From positions 873,867 through 937,866 of the forward strand of contig CAJNOP010000002.1 of assembly GCA_905250075.1 (NCBI GenBank): a stretch of 64,000 nucleotides of DNA, given 5' to 3'. The notes beneath the pieces were generated by a model. That model saw only the letters and a list, made by a program, of their open reading frames with translations, was not told where the DNA came from and ran no database searches. Source of the stretch: Rotaria sp. Silwood1. Lineage: Eukaryota; Rotifera; Eurotatoria; Philodinida; Philodinidae. The translations under genes and the position numbers were made by a program. Shown here one piece after another: positions 62,201-64,000 of the stretch. The first letter of the stretch is position 1. Each line of letters begins with the position of its first letter.

Positions 62201-64000
62201 TATTTTTATGTTTCACTATCAAGAGTACATTCATAATGTAAGATCTAGTGATATTGAATGTCCTAATATCATTTGATTTCTTTAAATTTATACATCAGGA
62301 ATATAAAAGGATGGTTATGAATGCTATGATTGTGTAGTAAGACCTCTTAGTAAAATGTCACATGAAAATAAATATTTATAGAATGAGACTCAAGGTTCGC
62401 GAGAAAAAAACACAACTCTTATCGTGTAATCAATAGTAGATTATATGAATGGGAGACCAAAAGATATTTTTCCATGAATATAACTAGAGATATTCACAAT
62501 GGGGTAAGTGGTAACAAATTTTTCTCAGGAGGAAAATTCCACAACTACTTCAATATGTAGACCCAAATGAGTTATAAATATTCTAAAAAAAGTTTGCGTC
62601 CTTCGCCTATTGCTGCAGAGATATAGTATTGTCGCGTTCTTTTTAAATGAATGTCGTGGTACCCTCTCAAGAACATTAGAAAATCTAACTTTTGACTTGA
62701 AAATCTGTATATAAGCAGACTGTAAGGACAATAGTTTAAGACATTTTGATTTGTTTCTATTCTGAAATAACAGCATATGGTACGCTAGTTTATGTAACAG
62801 TGATTTAAAAGACACGTTGTTACTACAATTGTAACTTAGGATAGAAGCATCGATAAGACCTGAAATATTTACAATGAACTGTTCTCATGAAGCTTTGTAG
62901 TTTCAAGTTGAAATTTGAAAATCAGCTTTGCTAGTATTTCTGAGGGGAACTACGACATTCATTTAAAAACTACTTTAAAATTCAATATGTCCATAGTAAT
63001 AAGCTGGGGGCATGAACTTTTTTCAAGGTACTCATAACTCATTTCGATCTACATAATGCACATCGTCTCGACTCAAAAGCTATTAGTCAGTTAGAGGACT
63101 TCCTTCCTCAGGGCAGGTGCATCTCATGAAAAAGTTTACTCTGTACATCTCTAAGTAAACTTTTCCAACGAAAAATCAATTACTGAAGCAGCTGCTATTA
63201 ATTACTGGTTAGGATTATGTTTCAACTTTATTCGTAGAAAGAAAATTTTAATCAATGCGTATATTTTGAATATGAAATAATAAAAAGCTTTATCTTTTTC
63301 CTTCGAATTAATTTAAAAAAAAAACAAAGAAATTTTTAACGCCTGTTTGGAATTTACTGGGAAAAAAAGAAAGAATTATATGATCGATCTATTTAATTTC
63401 AATAATATATATTTTAATATTTTTTTAAAAATTAAAAAAAAGAATTGCTTTAGGGTAAAGAAGGATTCCATTTATAAAAATTACCTGTATAGATGTTTTC
63501 TTTTTTTTTGAATAGAACTTTGAAGAGAGTCTTTCGTTTGAGTATGTTCGATAAATGAAAAGTTTGAGTCAAGATATGATGGCAGAAGTAATGGCATTTA
63601 CATCAATTTCTTTCTTTCTTTCTTTTTTCTTTTTACTATTCAGTGCAATCAATCAATATGTATTGAAAATAGAGAAAGAAGAGATTCAAGAGCATTTCTT
63701 GATTCTTGAGTTTATGTTGAACAACTATGATTGACATTTTTTTGTTTCGATATGCCCCTTTGGTTTCTCCCTTTCCTAACAATTCCTGATTGTTTGTATT
63801 GTATTTAAAGTGTTTATAACGGATAGGTTTATATTAGCAAGGAAAAGAATAATATAAAAATCAACTGTTTTTAATTTTTTTATTCTTCAATTATTTTTTA
63901 GATTATAGGATTCCTAGATTTTTGATAATAATTTAAAGTTTAGTGATTATTATGACTTAGACTTACATTATTTGGAACAATTGTAAACTGTTGTTTATAC
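47272..64000 (-). CDS. Long coiled-coil protein, possibly centrosomal (CDK5RAP2/myomegalin-like), 5' end outside the window
   Basis: At least 27 exons on the minus strand. Well-supported ones: 61836-61789, 61733-61671, 61604-61485, 61415-61206, 61136-61053, 60998-60948, 60896-60798, 60317-60213, 60157-60062, 60002-59850, 59795 into the gap at 59745, 59541-59446, 59352-59095, 58914-58699, 57435-57197, 56393-56205, 56135-56018, 55607-55448, 52721-52542, 52485-52355, 52305-51952, 51882-51755, 49642-49487, 49414-49304, 49161-49113, 47405-47272. Phases agree at every junction outside the gap, giving about 1200 residues that are almost wholly heptad-type coiled coil. A likely further exon ends at 63967 and runs off the right edge. 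Distinctive pieces are YVNQVLWRKLNALIDIHG, WQTKLARLTEQLGRSENQ, LLRRDLERSIEKQKELQARL, FTFSGRGVSYPDLRVLDASG and MRQYIVGESKIHDDLRRLIQ; these recall centrosomin-family proteins that anchor gamma-tubulin complexes. The C-terminus is basic (RRHRSNRKD). No CNN1 motif is visible. Family call is tentative; gene reality is not in doubt. Confidence 0.8.
47406..49112 (-). other. 1.7-kb intron near the 3' end of the coiled-coil gene
   Basis: No exon, RNA gene or clear repeat recognised. Confidence 0.45.
49643..51754 (-). other. 2.1-kb intron with a GC-richer island
   Basis: The stretch 49865-50000 is clearly more GC-rich than everything around it (tctgaccgggtac, gatacccagcaggacaacat, acggcgcgcgttaac). 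It is not a tRNA and not open in any frame for long. A short imperfect palindrome lies at about 50788-50823 (tctcagatatttcc ... ggaaatatttgaga). Confidence 0.45.
52722..55447 (-). other. 2.7-kb intron of the coiled-coil gene
   Basis: Contains a TA run at about 54250-54263 and an inverted G/C-rich motif at about 55095-55155 (gtgtgaatatgactatag, then cactcacacctacacccat). No exon recognised. Confidence 0.45.
56394..57196 (-). other. 803-bp intron, nothing recognised
   Basis: AT-rich, no open frame with a recognisable domain. Confidence 0.45.
58240..58560. repeat. Foldback repeat in an intron of the coiled-coil gene, copy B
   Basis: Inside intron 57436-58698. The right arm (about 58430-58560: ataggaacaataaaaatatctgaactttcgca, then ttcaagttgaaactcgaaga) aligns with the right arm of copy A at 1085-1190. 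The left arm (about 58245-58335), read in reverse, gives the same phrases (tactttcatgattaactactatctgtaag, then ttcaagttgacattcaaaag). Confidence 0.55.
59736..59745. other. Assembly gap (10 N) inside the coiled-coil gene
   Basis: Ten N directly after the exon reading EIIDLKIQLEEALRER; the donor of that exon, and possibly more coding sequence, is hidden in it. Confidence 0.95.
62565..63080. repeat. Foldback repeat in the largest intron of the coiled-coil gene, copy C
   Basis: Two opposite-facing arms, about 62565-62765 and 62836-63080. Read outward, both carry a ttgcaagtTGAAA/caagtcaaaa phrase, ctgagggg or cttgagaggg, aactacgacattcatttaaaa (matching taccacgacattcatttaaaa in the other arm) and a ctcataactcatt-type end. 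The right arm aligns with 1085-1325. The best preserved copy of the three. Confidence 0.65.
63600..63635 (+). repeat. TTTC/TTCT microsatellite
   Basis: tcaatttctttctttctttctttttt, a simple pyrimidine tetranucleotide run in the 5'-most visible intron of the coiled-coil gene. Confidence 0.7.

Noticed and set aside
63484..63570. Possible extra exon of the coiled-coil gene ending in a GT donor at 63484
   Set aside because: Sequence such as SFIEHTQTKDSLQ is coiled-coil-like, but its phase does not fit the next exon at 61836 and no acceptor was found.

Overview
The window is nuclear DNA of a small-genome invertebrate animal, most likely a bdelloid rotifer (Adineta/Rotaria type). It is strongly AT-rich. 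Genes are split by many GT-AG introns of about 50-65 bp plus a few introns of 0.5-2.7 kb. Conserved animal genes (TENT4/PAPD5-7, TM9SF4, NUDT2, a NACHT-WD protein, a rhodopsin-like GPCR, a centrosomal-type coiled-coil protein) lie beside genes of bacterial flavour: an intronless fatty-acid desaturase, and a TIR-like protein fused to repeats resembling bacterial tandem repeat domain 1. The species cannot be fixed from the sequence alone. Two assembly gaps are present (100 N at 23934-24033, 10 N at 59736-59745).

Layout. 1-2382 (minus): 5' two thirds of a non-canonical poly(A) polymerase of the TENT4 family, running off the left edge. 4093-7104 (plus): TIR-like / tandem-repeat protein in five exons. 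7105-19800: gene-poor stretch with an 872-bp hAT-type foldback element (11975-12846), a 66-aa two-exon gene (12952-13207) and a 427-bp hAT-type element built around GGGAATCCC minisatellites (16400-16826). 19870-20964 (plus): intronless desaturase. 22605-24072 (plus): two tandem genes for small secreted cysteine-containing proteins, the second broken by the 100-N gap. 24730-25422 (minus): NUDT2-like Ap4A hydrolase. 25695-30341 (minus): complete TM9SF4, 19 exons. 30845-39281 (plus): complete NACHT/WD-repeat protein, 11 exons, 1801 aa, starting 503 bp from TM9SF4 on the other strand. 39781-41091 (minus): class A GPCR. 41092-47271: no gene seen. 47272 to the right edge (minus): at least 27 exons of a long coiled-coil protein, possibly of the CDK5RAP2/myomegalin type, whose 5' end lies beyond the window.

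Splice sites were chosen by eye from GT/AG dinucleotides, reading-frame phase and family similarity. In the TENT4, TIR, TM9SF4, NUDT2 and NACHT-WD genes every exon junction keeps frame, which supports the models. No operon or pathway links these genes. The most unusual material is the TIR/bacterial-repeat fusion, the paired secreted-protein genes, and several families of inverted (foldback) repeats, one of which recurs in large introns at both ends of the window.
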